From assembly GCF_014490555.1 (NCBI RefSeq), contig NZ_CP061032.1:806001-870000 (forward strand): 64,000 nucleotides of DNA, read 5' to 3'. Position numbers and translations under genes: made by a program. Below, piece after piece: positions 1 through 9,683 of this stretch (within the stretch, counting starts at the first letter, position 1; each line of letters starts with the position of its first letter). The DNA comes from Corynebacterium lujinxingii (GTDB lineage Bacteria; Actinomycetota; Actinomycetes; Mycobacteriales; Mycobacteriaceae). The notes under the pieces are model-generated. The model searched no databases and was not told the origin of the DNA. It saw nothing but the letters and a program-made list of their open reading frames with translations.

Positions 1-1
1 T

Positions 2-448
2 GCTCCCGAGCAGGGGCCGGTGCAGGAAGTGGATGCAGAGTCGTTTGTGGACCTTGAGGCGCGCGCAGTCGACTTCCCCGTGCGCTACCCGCAGATGCCG
101 GAGGGGTGGATCACCAACTCCGCGCGCCGCACAGTGATCGCAGGCGGCCCGGCACCCGTCATCGGCTGGGTCACGCCCGACCGCGGCTACCTCCAGCTCA
201 CCCAGACCGGCGCTGACAAGGACACCGCGCTGGATTCCGCCGGCGGCGACACCCGCATCCACGAGCGCACCGAACGTATCGACGACGCCGACGTCGACGT
301 CTACACCTCCGACGACCGCGACGTGCGCGACTTGTGGGTCGTTGACGCCGGCGATGTCCGCTTCCTGGTCACCGGCGCCGGCAGCGAAGACGAGTTCAAG
401 GAGCTGATCGCCGCGGCGCTTGAGGCTACTCCGGTCGATCCGAACTAG
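2..448 (+). CDS. DUF4245 family protein, 3' part
   Basis: This is the C-terminal part of a protein whose start lies before the window; the reading frame is open from base 2. The text (FPVRYPQMPEGW, then a GYLQLTQTG stretch and a closing FLVTGAGSEDEF segment) fits the actinobacterial DUF4245 family, membrane-anchored proteins of unknown function; the anchor would lie in the missing N-terminus. Its end overlaps the convergent xseB gene by 23 bp. A DUF4245 gene next to exonuclease VII is a common corynebacterial arrangement. The family assignment is from recognition of the sequence, not a profile search. Confidence 0.7.
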   Translation, partial: APEQGPVQEVDAESFVDLEARAVDFPVRYPQMPEGWITNSARRTVIAGGPAPVIGWVTPDRGYLQLTQTGADKDTALDSAGGDTRIHERTERIDDADVDVYTSDDRDVRDLWVVDAGDVRFLVTGAGSEDEFKELIAAALEATPVDPN

Positions 449-704
449 CCTGCCCGTCGACCTGGCGGGTGCTGATAGCTTCTTCGACGCGTTTCGAGGC
501 GCCGTCGAGGAGCACCTCGCACCGCTTCGCCAGCGCCTCGCCGCGCTCCCAGTACTTCAGGGACTCGTCGAGGCTCATTTGGCCTAGCTCGAGGATCTTC
601 ACTGTTTCGACGAGCTCATCGCGCGCCTGCTCGTAGGAAAGCGTGTCCGGGTCGGGGAAGGCGTTGTCGTTGGCCTGGCCGGATCCGAAAGTGTTGTCTG
701 CCAT
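426..704 (-). CDS. xseB: Exodeoxyribonuclease VII small subunit
   Basis: A 92-residue protein that forms exonuclease VII with XseA; the enzyme degrades single-stranded DNA from both ends in the cytoplasm. The sequence LSYEQARDELVETVKILE followed by GQMSLDESLKYWERGEAL is the family's two-helix core. I placed the start at the ATG at 704 because an AAGGA box lies just upstream (about 714-710) and the resulting length is normal; the longer open frame upstream reads into xseA. It lies 31 bp downstream of xseA on the same strand and is presumably cotranscribed with it. Confidence 0.93.
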   Translation of the reverse strand: MADNTFGSGQANDNAFPDPDTLSYEQARDELVETVKILELGQMSLDESLKYWERGEALAKRCEVLLDGASKRVEEAISTRQVDGQASSDRPE

Positions 705-735
705 TTTGTATTCCTTTTCGTGGTGTAAGTGGGTT

Positions 736-1992
736 CTAGTCGGCGGGAGTGGTGGACATGGAAGCGGCGGTAATCGAGCCGTCGCCGACGCGGATGCGAA
801 GCTGCGCGCCGGGGGCCGCCTGGTCGATCGAGGTGACCACTTCTGGCTCCGAGTGGTCGCGCGGGACGACCTGGACCACGGCATAGCCGCGGGCAAGCGT
901 GGCGGAGGGGCCGAGGGCGGCAACCTGGGAGCGCAGTGCGGCGATCTGCTGCGACTCGCGCGACAGCAGGTGCGAGATGTCGCGGCGCATCAGGGTGCCG
1001 GCGCGCTCGATCTCCTCGTGGCGGCGAGTGATCGCCATCATCGGGTCTGCTAGTGCGGGGCGGGTGCGTACCGACGCCAACCCGTTACGTTCCCGCTGTA
1101 CCCAGCCACGCAGGGCGGCGGTGATGCGGGCGCGTGCGTCGTCGAGAAGCGCGCGCTCCTGCGCCACGTCCGGCACAGCGCGCTTGGCGGCGTCGGTCGG
1201 GGTGGCGGCGCGCACGTCGGCGACGTTGTCCAGCACGGGATTGTCCGGCTCGTGGCCGATCGCGGAGATGACCGGGGTGCCGGCGGTGGCGACGGCGCGC
1301 TGCAGCGCTTCCTCCGAAAACGGCAGCAAGTCCTCGACGGAACCGCCGCCGCGGGCGATGATGATCACCTCGACGTCCGGGTCGCGGTCGAGGGTGTGCA
1401 GCGCCTCGATCACCGCGGGCACCGTCGTCGGGCCCTGGACCGGGGTGTTGATGATCTCGAAGTTCACCTGCGGCCAGCGCCCCTGGGCGACGGTGACCAC
1501 ATCGCGCTCGGCCGCCGAGCCGCGGCCGGTGATCAGCCCGACTTTTTTCGGCAGGTAGGGAAGCGGCCGCTTGCGGGCCGGGTCGAACAGGCCCTCGGAG
1601 GCGAGTTGCTTGCGTAGCGCCTCGATCCGGGCGAGCAGCTCGCCCGCGCCGACGTGGCGGATCTCCGCGACCTTCATGGAAAACGAGCCGCGGCCGGGAT
1701 AAAACGTCGGCTTGCCGTAGGCCACGACGCGGTCGCCGTCCTTGAGCGGCACCTGCATGCCCGTGAGCAGCCCTGTCTCGGCCGTCAACTGTACCGAGAC
1801 TTGCTCCTGGGTGTCGCGCAGTGTCAGGTACGACAACCGCCACGACGGCTTTGTGTTGATCTGTGTGAGCTGGCCTTCGATCCACAGCCATCCCAACCGG
1901 TCGATCCAACTCTTCACGGAGTTGTTGAGCTTCGCCACCGACCACGGCGTATCCGGCGTGCTCTTCGGCGGCGCGCCTTGTGATTCTGCCAC
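736..1992 (-). CDS. xseA: Exodeoxyribonuclease VII large subunit
   Basis: A 418-residue catalytic subunit of exonuclease VII. An N-terminal OB fold (about residues 17-110, WSVAKLNNSVKSWIDRLG to VAYGKPTFYPGRG) precedes the exonuclease domain, which shows the conserved LPYLPKKVGLITGRGSAA and IIIARGGGSVEDLLPFSEE segments and a coiled-coil-rich C-terminus. The length is normal for the family. It is the first gene of a likely xseA-xseB operon that diverges from ispH; the 103-bp gap to ispH must hold both promoters. Confidence 0.95.
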   Translation of the reverse strand: MAESQGAPPKSTPDTPWSVAKLNNSVKSWIDRLGWLWIEGQLTQINTKPSWRLSYLTLRDTQEQVSVQLTAETGLLTGMQVPLKDGDRVVAYGKPTFYPGRGSFSMKVAEIRHVGAGELLARIEALRKQLASEGLFDPARKRPLPYLPKKVGLITGRGSAAERDVVTVAQGRWPQVNFEIINTPVQGPTTVPAVIEALHTLDRDPDVEVIIIARGGGSVEDLLPFSEEALQRAVATAGTPVISAIGHEPDNPVLDNVADVRAATPTDAAKRAVPDVAQERALLDDARARITAALRGWVQRERNGLASVRTRPALADPMMAITRRHEEIERAGTLMRRDISHLLSRESQQIAALRSQVAALGPSATLARGYAVVQVVPRDHSEPEVVTSIDQAAPGAQLRIRVGDGSITAASMSTTPAD

Positions 1993-2095
1993 GCTGTGCT
2001 CCTTTCTCCCCGGTATCTTTGCCAGGTAAACAGTACCCGGCGGGCCGATGCAGCCCGCCTACTGTTTTTGACGCAGATTAGTTAGGGTTGGTTCC

Positions 2096-3067
2096 ATGAC
2101 TGATCAGGGTAAAAAAGTGCTCCTCGCGTCGCCGCGCGGCTACTGCGCTGGCGTGGACCGCGCGGTGGAGACCGTAGAGAAGGCGCTGGAGAAGTACGGT
2201 GCCCCCGTCTACGTGCGCAAAGAGATCGTGCACAACAAATACGTGGTGGAGACGCTGCAGGACCGCGGCGTGATCTTTGTCGACGAAACTGACGTGGTGC
2301 CCGAAGGTGCCCACCTGGTCTTCTCCGCCCACGGCGTGTCCCCGGCGGTGCGCGAATCCGCCGAGCAGCGCCAATTGAAGACCCTCGACGCGTCCTGCCC
2401 GCTGGTGACCAAGGTGCACAACGAGGCCAAGCGCTTCGCCCGCGACGGCTACCACATCCTCCTCGTCGGCCATGAGGGCCACGAAGAGGTCGAGGGCACC
2501 GCCGGCGAGGCGCCGGAGATCACGCACCTGGTCGACGGCGTCGAGGGCGTGGACCGCCTGCCGGACTTCCCGGACGATCAGAAGCTGGTGTGGCTGTCGC
2601 AGACGACGCTGTCGGTGGACGAGACTATGGAGATCGTCAACAAGCTCCACGAGCGGTACCCGAGCCTGGAGAACCCGCCGAGCGACGACATCTGCTACGC
2701 CACCCAGAACCGTCAGGCCGCGGTGAAGAAGATCGCCCCGGATGCGGACCTGATGATCGTGGTCGGCTCCCAGAACTCGTCAAACTCGAAGCGTCTCGTC
2801 GAGGTCGCGCTCGAAGCCGGCGCCCAGAAGGCGTACCTGGTCGACTACGCCTCGCAGATTGACGACGACTGGTTTGACGGCGTGAACACCGTCGGCGTGA
2901 CATCCGGCGCGTCGGTGCCGGACATCCTCGTGCGCGAGGTGCTCGACCACCTTAAGGAGGTCGGCTTCGGCGAGGTTGAGGAGGTCACCACCACGGTGGA
3001 GACCATCACGTTCGCGCTGCCACGCGAGCTACGCCTGCCACGCCGCGAAGCCCCGCTGGAGGCCTAG
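2096..3067 (+). CDS. ispH: 4-hydroxy-3-methylbut-2-enyl diphosphate reductase
   Basis: The last enzyme of the MEP isoprenoid pathway; it reductively dehydroxylates HMBPP to IPP and DMAPP with a [4Fe-4S] cluster. The three cluster cysteines are visible in SPRGYCAGVDRAVE, DASCPLVTKVH and CYATQNRQAAV, and the substrate-binding VGSQNSSNSKRL segment is intact. It has 323 residues, normal for the family. The final bases overlap the end of the convergent DUF6542 gene by 4 bp, so no terminator lies between them. Confidence 0.96.
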   Translation: MTDQGKKVLLASPRGYCAGVDRAVETVEKALEKYGAPVYVRKEIVHNKYVVETLQDRGVIFVDETDVVPEGAHLVFSAHGVSPAVRESAEQRQLKTLDASCPLVTKVHNEAKRFARDGYHILLVGHEGHEEVEGTAGEAPEITHLVDGVEGVDRLPDFPDDQKLVWLSQTTLSVDETMEIVNKLHERYPSLENPPSDDICYATQNRQAAVKKIAPDADLMIVVGSQNSSNSKRLVEVALEAGAQKAYLVDYASQIDDDWFDGVNTVGVTSGASVPDILVREVLDHLKEVGFGEVEEVTTTVETITFALPRELRLPRREAPLEA

Positions 3068-3714
3068 CCTTTATACAGGTCTTCGCCCAGTCGGTTGACC
3101 ACCCGGGACGACCCGCCGGAATTTCCCTTCTTTCGGCGGGTTTTCTCTGTCCTGGCGCGGTCTAACAATTCCTGAACCGGCACGGACTGCGCCTGCTCGC
3201 GGGCCCGACGGCCCTGGGAAGTGGTACGACGGTTGTTGCGGTTGATCGTGGAGCGCTCTTCCGTCTCGCGCCTGCGGATCCCGGCGTTTTGCCGCTTGAT
3301 CAGTCGCAGCCGCACCCCTGCGATCACCAGCGACCCGAGCGTGGTGAAAAACAGGACGGGGAAATACTCCGCGACCGGATACGCGATGGCGAGCAGTGCC
3401 GTTTTCGCGCTGGCACCGCCTGCGGCCAGGCTGTCGCGGGACATGATCCAGCCCACGACCACAAGCGTGGCCACGAACAGCAGGGGAGCAGAGGTTACCG
3501 TCAGGCTGAGCCCCTTCGGGTTGATCAGCGTGGTCACCGCGATCACGGCCAGCGCGTAAAGGGCCAGCAGCGGCCACGAGATCGCGCCAGTGGACAGCGA
3601 CAGCAGCGCGCCGGTGAACAATGCGGCGAAAACGATGCCGATGCCGGACCCCGTGGGCAGACCCACGAAGGTGACGGACGGGGAGGTACGGCTCCGGCTC
3701 GAAACATGTGACAC
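3064..3714 (-). CDS. DUF6542 domain membrane protein
   Basis: A 216-residue protein with four hydrophobic stretches between about residues 20 and 135 and then a very basic, probably cytoplasmic tail (RRRETEERSTINRNNRRTT and a KTRRKKGNSGG run). This layout matches the actinobacterial DUF6542 family, usually found beside ispH/xse genes; function unknown. The gene converges on ispH with a 4-bp overlap and lies 11 bp downstream of rmuC on the same strand, so it is probably cotranscribed with it. Confidence 0.7.
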   Translation of the reverse strand: MSHVSSRSRTSPSVTFVGLPTGSGIGIVFAALFTGALLSLSTGAISWPLLALYALAVIAVTTLINPKGLSLTVTSAPLLFVATLVVVGWIMSRDSLAAGGASAKTALLAIAYPVAEYFPVLFFTTLGSLVIAGVRLRLIKRQNAGIRRRETEERSTINRNNRRTTSQGRRAREQAQSVPVQELLDRARTEKTRRKKGNSGGSSRVVNRLGEDLYKG

Positions 3715-3725
3715 GAAGAGGAAGC

Positions 3726-4775
3726 TTACCTGTCGTCCTCTTCCACAATGTGGCGGGCACGCGCCGACGCCGGTTTCAAGACAGGTGCCTCCTGCCGGCG
3801 CGACGGGATGTGGGCCTCCTCTAACTTTCGGGCGGTCACCATGACACGAGAGTCCATCGAGGCCAGCGTGGAGTTATATGCTTCGACTGCTTTTTCCAGC
3901 GAGGTGCCCACCTTGTTGTAGTGCTGCGCCATCGTGGACAGACGCTGGTGCAGCTCAGCGCCTAGGCGCTGCACCTCTTTCGCGGAGGCGTTGATGGATT
4001 CTTGCCGCCACCCGAGCGCCACGGTGCGCAGCAGCGCGAACAAGGTGGTGGGGGTGGCGATGACCACGTCGCGCGAAAACGCGTAGTCCAACAAATCCGG
4101 TTCGAGGCTCAGTGCCGCATCCAGGAAGGGGTCGGCCGGGACGAACAGCACGACAAACTCGGGGGTGGGTTGGAACGCGTTGATATATGCCTTGCCCGAC
4201 AGGGTGTCCACGTGCCCACGCAACAGGTGCGCGTGGCGGCGCAGGAAGGCGTCGTGCTCCTCGGGGTCGTCGGTGTTGAGCGCGTCGAGGTAGGCGCCGA
4301 AGGGCACCTTTGCGTCAACGACGATGTTGCGACCCTGGGTGAGCCGGATGATCATGTCGGGGCGGACGCGGGAGTCGTCGACAAGCATGTGCGCCTGGGT
4401 GTCGAAGTCGACGTGCTCGAGCATGCCGCCGAGCTCGACGACGCGCTCTAGCTGCATTTCGCCCCAGCGGCCGCGGGTTTGTGGGGAGCGCAGGGCGGTG
4501 ATGAGTTGATCGGTGCGGTCGCCAAGCCGGGCCGAGGTGCGGCCAATGGCTTGAACCTGGCCTGCGATTGCCGACGACGACACCGCCTGCTGCTTATCCA
4601 TGTGGTCGAGCTGTTCGCGCATGTCTTTTAGCGCGCGGGCCACGGGGCGCAGGTCCTGCGGGGGAGCGGGCTGCGGTGCGGAGCGGCGGAACCAGGCCAC
4701 GCCCGCGAACACCCCGGCGATGAAGCCGGCGAGCAGCCCCGTGGCGAGGATGAGAAAGACCGTGGTTGTTGGCAT
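3726..4775 (-). CDS. rmuC: DNA recombination protein RmuC family
   Basis: A 349-residue member of the RmuC family, inner-membrane-anchored nuclease-fold proteins that limit recombination at inverted repeats. One N-terminal membrane segment (FLILATGLLAGFIAGVFAGV) is followed by a predicted coiled coil and the conserved core RGRWGEMQLERVVELGGM, IVVDAKVPFGAYLDAL and FVPADPFLDAAL. The C-terminal helical region contains the typical QHYNKVGTSLEKAVEAYN motif. It is shorter than the Escherichia coli protein but normal for actinobacteria. Confidence 0.9.
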   Translation of the reverse strand: MPTTTVFLILATGLLAGFIAGVFAGVAWFRRSAPQPAPPQDLRPVARALKDMREQLDHMDKQQAVSSSAIAGQVQAIGRTSARLGDRTDQLITALRSPQTRGRWGEMQLERVVELGGMLEHVDFDTQAHMLVDDSRVRPDMIIRLTQGRNIVVDAKVPFGAYLDALNTDDPEEHDAFLRRHAHLLRGHVDTLSGKAYINAFQPTPEFVVLFVPADPFLDAALSLEPDLLDYAFSRDVVIATPTTLFALLRTVALGWRQESINASAKEVQRLGAELHQRLSTMAQHYNKVGTSLEKAVEAYNSTLASMDSRVMVTARKLEEAHIPSRRQEAPVLKPASARARHIVEEDDR

Positions 4776-4806
4776 GCGCCCGAGTTAACCACGCGATCAC
4801 GACACG

Positions 4807-6180
4807 CTATGCGTCGGGTTCGCTCTTATGTTCGACATTCCTGCGTTTGAGGATGGTGCGGCTGCCCACGTTGCGGAGTTTCTGCAGACTCGTGCTGAAG
4901 CCGGGGGAGGACGGCTCGTCGGCGGGGTCGTCGTTAAGCGTCTGCGGGGCGTTGACCCACTCGCGCTCGCCGCGCCACTCCTGACGCTTGTACACCGACT
5001 CCTTCTCGTCGATTTCCGCGATCAGGCGGCCCTCCTCTGTGGCGAAGTCGAGGTCGTCCGCGCCGACCTCGCCGGCATTGATGCGCAGGACGTCCACCAT
5101 ATAGCGGTACGCCACCGCGATCATGGCCGCGGCTGGCACGGCGAGGAAGCCGCCCATCAGGCCGAACAGGCCGCCGCCGACCGTGACTGAGATCAGCACG
5201 ACCACCGGGTGGAGGTTCATCGCCCGCGACTGCAGCAGCGGGGAAAGCACGTTGCCTTCGAGCTGTTGGGTGGCCAACACGATGGCAAGCACGATCAGGG
5301 CCTTCGTGAAACCGAGAGTCACCAGTGCGATCAGGGTGGCCAAGGCGCCGGCGACCACAGCGCCGACGATCGGGATAAACCCCGCGACAAACGTAATGAT
5401 GGCCAGCGTGAACGCCATTGGGACGCCGACGATGGCGATGCCGGTGCCGATCACGATGGCGTCGACAAGCGAGCACACCGCCTGCGCACGGATGAAGCCG
5501 GACAACGTGTTCCACGCGCGGGTAAGCAGCTCGGTGGCGTACAGGCCGGTGCGGCCCCCGGTGGCGCCGCGCAGCCACGGCAGGAACCGGTGGCCGTCCT
5601 TGAGGAAGAAGAAGGTGAGCACGAACAGCACCATGAGCGTGACGGACAAGCCCGCGGCTGTATTGATGCCGGAGAACACGCCGCCCGCGATCGCGCCCGC
5701 CTGGTTCTGAATCCAACGCGTGATTTCGTCGACACCCTCGTTCAGGCTCTCCGGATCCACGTTCAGCGGCGGGCCCTGCGCCCACAGCTGCAGGCGCTGA
5801 ATGCCCTCGAGCGCCTGGATGTACAGCAGGCGCGACTGGCCGACGATATCCGGCGCGATCAGCATGCCCAACACCGCGAGCACACCGAAAAACAACAACA
5901 TGGTGAGCAGTGCTGCCAGCCCAGACGCGATCTTGTGGTCGCGCAGCCATGCGGCCACCGGGGCGAGCACCGTGCACACGATCAGCGCGAGCACCGCCGG
6001 CAGCACACCGGCCCAAAAGGCACCGATCAGTTTGCCCAGGGCATACAAAAACAGTGCGATCACCAGGATGCGCAGCGTGAACTTCGCGCCGGAGGCGATC
6101 CAGGCGTTGAACACGACGTTGCGGTCCACGCGGTCGTCGCGAGTATCTGCGGGCTGAATCGGTGCGGTCACGCGCACCAT
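4807..6180 (-). CDS. AI-2E family transporter (PerM-type membrane protein)
   Basis: A 457-residue polytopic membrane protein of the AI-2E/PerM exporter family. Hydrophobic segments are spread over residues 30-370, including the conserved LTFFFLKDGHRFLPWL and FIPIVGAVVAGALATLIAL regions and the QQLEGNVLSPLLQSR motif; the charged C-terminal tail is variable. I chose the ATG at 6180 because the frame further upstream runs into the promoter region of the divergent ychF. Substrate unknown; members have been linked to autoinducer-2 export or Na+/H+ exchange. Confidence 0.88.
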   Translation of the reverse strand: MVRVTAPIQPADTRDDRVDRNVVFNAWIASGAKFTLRILVIALFLYALGKLIGAFWAGVLPAVLALIVCTVLAPVAAWLRDHKIASGLAALLTMLLFFGVLAVLGMLIAPDIVGQSRLLYIQALEGIQRLQLWAQGPPLNVDPESLNEGVDEITRWIQNQAGAIAGGVFSGINTAAGLSVTLMVLFVLTFFFLKDGHRFLPWLRGATGGRTGLYATELLTRAWNTLSGFIRAQAVCSLVDAIVIGTGIAIVGVPMAFTLAIITFVAGFIPIVGAVVAGALATLIALVTLGFTKALIVLAIVLATQQLEGNVLSPLLQSRAMNLHPVVVLISVTVGGGLFGLMGGFLAVPAAAMIAVAYRYMVDVLRINAGEVGADDLDFATEEGRLIAEIDEKESVYKRQEWRGEREWVNAPQTLNDDPADEPSSPGFSTSLQKLRNVGSRTILKRRNVEHKSEPDA

Positions 6181-6268
6181 TGTGCACCACCGCACATCGC
6201 TTTGCGACGAACCCCTGCCAATCAGCCCAACCTCGTGGGATAGGTCTAGTGGGATAGGATGGTGCGCC

Positions 6269-7357
<1,089 letters not shown>

Positions 7358-7360
7358 ATG

Positions 7361-7374
7361 CGCTATGAATAGCG
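7361..7374. promoter_or_regulatory. Palindrome between ychF and the integrase start
   Basis: CGCTATGAATAGCG is a perfect 6-bp inverted repeat with a 2-bp centre, placed 3 bp after the ychF stop and ending directly before the integrase ATG at 7376. It could be an operator for the integrase gene or part of an attachment site. No second copy was found in the window, so neither role is shown. Confidence 0.3.
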
Positions 7375-7375
7375 T

Positions 7376-8887
7376 ATGACTACACGTGCTGCTATTTACC
7401 TCCGTATCTCGCTAGACGCTGCCATGGACGGCCTCGCCATCGACCGGCAGCGCCAGGACTGCGAAGCCCTTGCCGAGCAACGCGGCTGGGACGTCGTGCA
7501 TACCTACGTCGATCAATCGATCTCTGCATCAAAGAAGGACGTGGACCGTCCCGACTACGACGCGATGGTGGCGTCCTTTGAGCGCGGCGAGATCGACGCG
7601 ATCATTTGCTGGGACCTCGACCGCCTCACGCGACAGCCCTGGCAGCTCGAAGAGTGGATCGACAGAGCAGAAGAGCAGGGGCTGAAACTCGTCACCGCGA
7701 ACGGTGATGCTGACCTTGCCACCGACGGCGGCAGAATGTACGCGCGCATCAAAGCAGCCGTGGCGCGCGGCGAGATCGAACGTAAAAGCATGCGCCAATC
7801 CCGTGCGCAACAGCAGCGCGCCGAGCAGGGACGCTGGTACTCCGGCGGTGTGCGCCCAATCGGCTACACCTCGACCGGCGAGATCATCCCACCCGAAGCC
7901 GCCGCCGTGCTCGGGATGTTCCGGGCTGTCGAGCGGGGCAACTCCATGCGCGACATTGCACGCGCCCTATCTGGGGTCGATCAACCGGGCTTGCCGGATA
8001 TCCCGACCACTCCGCGCCATATGCACACCGTGGTCACAGAGCGCAACGCTCGACGCCGCGCTGAAGGCCAGGAAGAAAAGCCAGTTCCCGACGCGCAGCC
8101 GTGGGCCTATACGTCGTTGCACTCGATTCTGCGCAACCCCGTGTATGCCGGCTATTCCACCTACAAGAAGGCCAAACGCAAAGGCGTGAAGAACAAATAC
8201 CGCCGTGTAACGCACATTGTCCGCGACCCCGATACCGGCGAGCCGGTAAAAGGGCAGTGGGAGCCGATCGTCACACCCGATCTGTGGTGGCGTGTGCAGA
8301 ACGTGCTCGATGATCCCGACCGGCTGACAAACAAGGAGCGCCGGAACACTCGCCGCCATCTCGGCTCGGGTCTGTATGTCTGCGACGAGTGCGGCAACCC
8401 CGTGCGCACGCATGCCGACCGCTACCGCTGCGCGGCCTGTGGCTTAGTGCGCACACATAGCGTCGATGATTTTGTCCTCGCCGTGATCCGTGCCCGTCTT
8501 GGTCGTGACGACCTGGCGGACCTGCTGCCGACTGCGGACGACGACGAGGTCAACGCCATCGACGACGAACTCGCTGAGCTTCGCGCAAAGCTCGCCCGCG
8601 TCCAGGCTGACTACGACGAGGAGCTTATCGAGGCCCGTGACCTCAAGCGCGCGCGAAACCGTTATGAGCCGCAGATCGAGAAACTCGAAACGCGCCGTGC
8701 CCGCCTTGCTGGCGCATCGGCGCTGCTCGACACAACCGGCTACGCCTCGCCCGTGGACGCCTTCGACAACGCAGAGCTTGCCGTGCAGCGTCGAGTCATC
8801 AACACCCTGTGCCAGGTGCGCCTGCGCCGTGGCGTGCGCGGCACCAAGACCTTCAACCCTGAATCGGTGCAGATCGTGTGGAACTAG
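7376..8887 (+). CDS. Large serine recombinase / site-specific integrase
   Basis: A 503-residue large serine recombinase. The N-terminal resolvase catalytic domain (RAAIYLRISLD, with the nucleophilic Ser in the YLRIS motif, and DAIICWDLDRLTRQP) is followed by the recombinase domain (RWYSGGVRPIGYTSTGE), a zinc ribbon with two CxxC pairs (VCDECGNPVR and YRCAACGLV) and a C-terminal coiled-coil region. This is the actinophage/ICE integrase architecture, which inserts DNA at attP/attB with no duplication. Its position directly behind ychF suggests that it mobilised the island that follows. There is no clear ribosome-binding site before the ATG. Confidence 0.92.
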   Translation: MTTRAAIYLRISLDAAMDGLAIDRQRQDCEALAEQRGWDVVHTYVDQSISASKKDVDRPDYDAMVASFERGEIDAIICWDLDRLTRQPWQLEEWIDRAEEQGLKLVTANGDADLATDGGRMYARIKAAVARGEIERKSMRQSRAQQQRAEQGRWYSGGVRPIGYTSTGEIIPPEAAAVLGMFRAVERGNSMRDIARALSGVDQPGLPDIPTTPRHMHTVVTERNARRRAEGQEEKPVPDAQPWAYTSLHSILRNPVYAGYSTYKKAKRKGVKNKYRRVTHIVRDPDTGEPVKGQWEPIVTPDLWWRVQNVLDDPDRLTNKERRNTRRHLGSGLYVCDECGNPVRTHADRYRCAACGLVRTHSVDDFVLAVIRARLGRDDLADLLPTADDDEVNAIDDELAELRAKLARVQADYDEELIEARDLKRARNRYEPQIEKLETRRARLAGASALLDTTGYASPVDAFDNAELAVQRRVINTLCQVRLRRGVRGTKTFNPESVQIVWN

Positions 8888-8947
8888 GTTGCAGTGTGTG
8901 ACACGTCAACAATCGCGCGCATGTGCTGCGCCTTAGGGGCGGCCTAA

Positions 8948-8973
8948 GCAAGCGCACGACACCGTGCGCTTGC
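8948..8973 (+). terminator. Hairpin downstream of the integrase
   Basis: GCAAGCGCACG and CGTGCGCTTGC form a perfect 11-bp stem with an ACAC loop. There is no T-run after it, so it is either a weak terminator of the integrase gene or the first element of the folded segment that follows. Confidence 0.4.
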
Positions 8974-8978
8974 GGCGT

Positions 8979-9122
8979 GCGAAACTAGGCAGGAGTTTCG
9001 CGCAGCTGACGTTGGCGAGGATGACGTCAGAAGAGAGCAAGGACGAAAGGGCGTGTTGCGGGCAACCCCACTCCGTACGGGGTGAATCCAAGACATAGCG
9101 GACCAAGGACAACCAACGCCCT
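8979..9122 (+). ncRNA. Candidate structured RNA between integrase and bacteriocin operon
   Basis: No gene fits here, but the segment is unusually rich in consecutive perfect stems. GCGAAACT pairs with AGTTTCGC (8979-9001). CTGACGT pairs with ACGTCAG (9006-9030). AGGGCGT (9048-9054) pairs with ACGCCCT (9116-9122) and encloses GTTGC-GG-GCAAC (9055-9066) and a CCCC/GGGG hairpin (9066-9082). It does not resemble any riboswitch, 6S, SRP or tmRNA consensus I know. It could be an attP region, a leader of the operon starting at 9252, or an independent RNA; the strand is inferred from the flanking genes. Confidence 0.3.
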
Positions 9123-9152
9123 CCCGAGCCTAAGGCCTGTGAAAAGTACCAA

Positions 9153-9245
9153 TATAATTAGAAAACTGGTTCTATTCCCATTTGTATTCACTTAGGATAG
9201 TCTCCCTTTTGAGGCAATCCCGCCTCATTTCCTCTCTCAAAGGAG
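9153..9245 (+). promoter_or_regulatory. Possible promoter and leader of the bacteriocin operon
   Basis: Two AT-rich candidates lie here: TATAAT at 9153-9158, and TTCTAT (9170-9175) 17 bp before TAGGAT (9193-9198). Between them and the bacteriocin ATG there is a TGAGGC/GCCTCA hairpin (about 9211-9228) and a strong AAAGGAGA ribosome-binding site (9239-9245). Confidence 0.35.
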
Positions 9246-9251
9246 ACTGTT

Positions 9252-9678
9252 ATGACCCCCAAAAAAGCGCACTCGGCAGTTTGCAGCGCTGCTGATTGCC
9301 TCTGCTCTGAGCGTTTCCGTATCTAACTCAGCCGTTGCTTCCGCAGAAGAATTCCAAGACCACGGCGCCAAGGGAGGCTTTGCTTCCGGTGTGATGGCCG
9401 AGCTACTCGGCGAGGCAGCACCAGCCATCACAACCTACTGGGCATCTGTCGGCCGGAAAGTTCGCTACCCTGCAGGTGGCGGTACCTGGGAGTACGGATT
9501 CTGGGACGCTAAGGCGCGTTCTTATTTCACCGTGAATCGGTGCCATACTTCGACTGTGATCGTCAACGACAGAAGGCAACAAAGCATCGACACCCGCGGC
9601 GGCCAGAAGTCGATCGCCGAGCTTTGGGCAACGAATTTGCCGGGCACTAAGGACAGCTACTACTACAACTTCTGCTAG
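9252..9678 (+). pseudogene. Lactococcin 972-family bacteriocin precursor, frameshifted
   Basis: The ATG at 9252 has a strong AAAGGAGA box but runs in the wrong frame. Removing one base from the C5A6 tract at 9256-9266 gives a 141-residue product with a textbook secretion signal (KKRTRQ, a hydrophobic core, then SAVASA) and a mature part with the lactococcin 972 hallmarks GGGTWEYGF, CHTSTVIVNDR and the C-terminal YYYNFC. Family members bind lipid II and block septum formation. The two downstream genes are the usual immunity/export partners. The extra base may be a true inactivating mutation, a phase-variable tract or a sequencing error; no alternative start exists in the mature frame. Confidence 0.8.
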
Positions 9679-9683
9679 AACTC

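Noticed and set aside
8979..9122. Known riboswitch, group I intron or OMEGA-type RNA
   Set aside because: AAGACATAGCGG recalls a group I P7 strand but no pairing partner or P3-P8 core is present; no riboswitch consensus and no IscB/TnpB gene are present.
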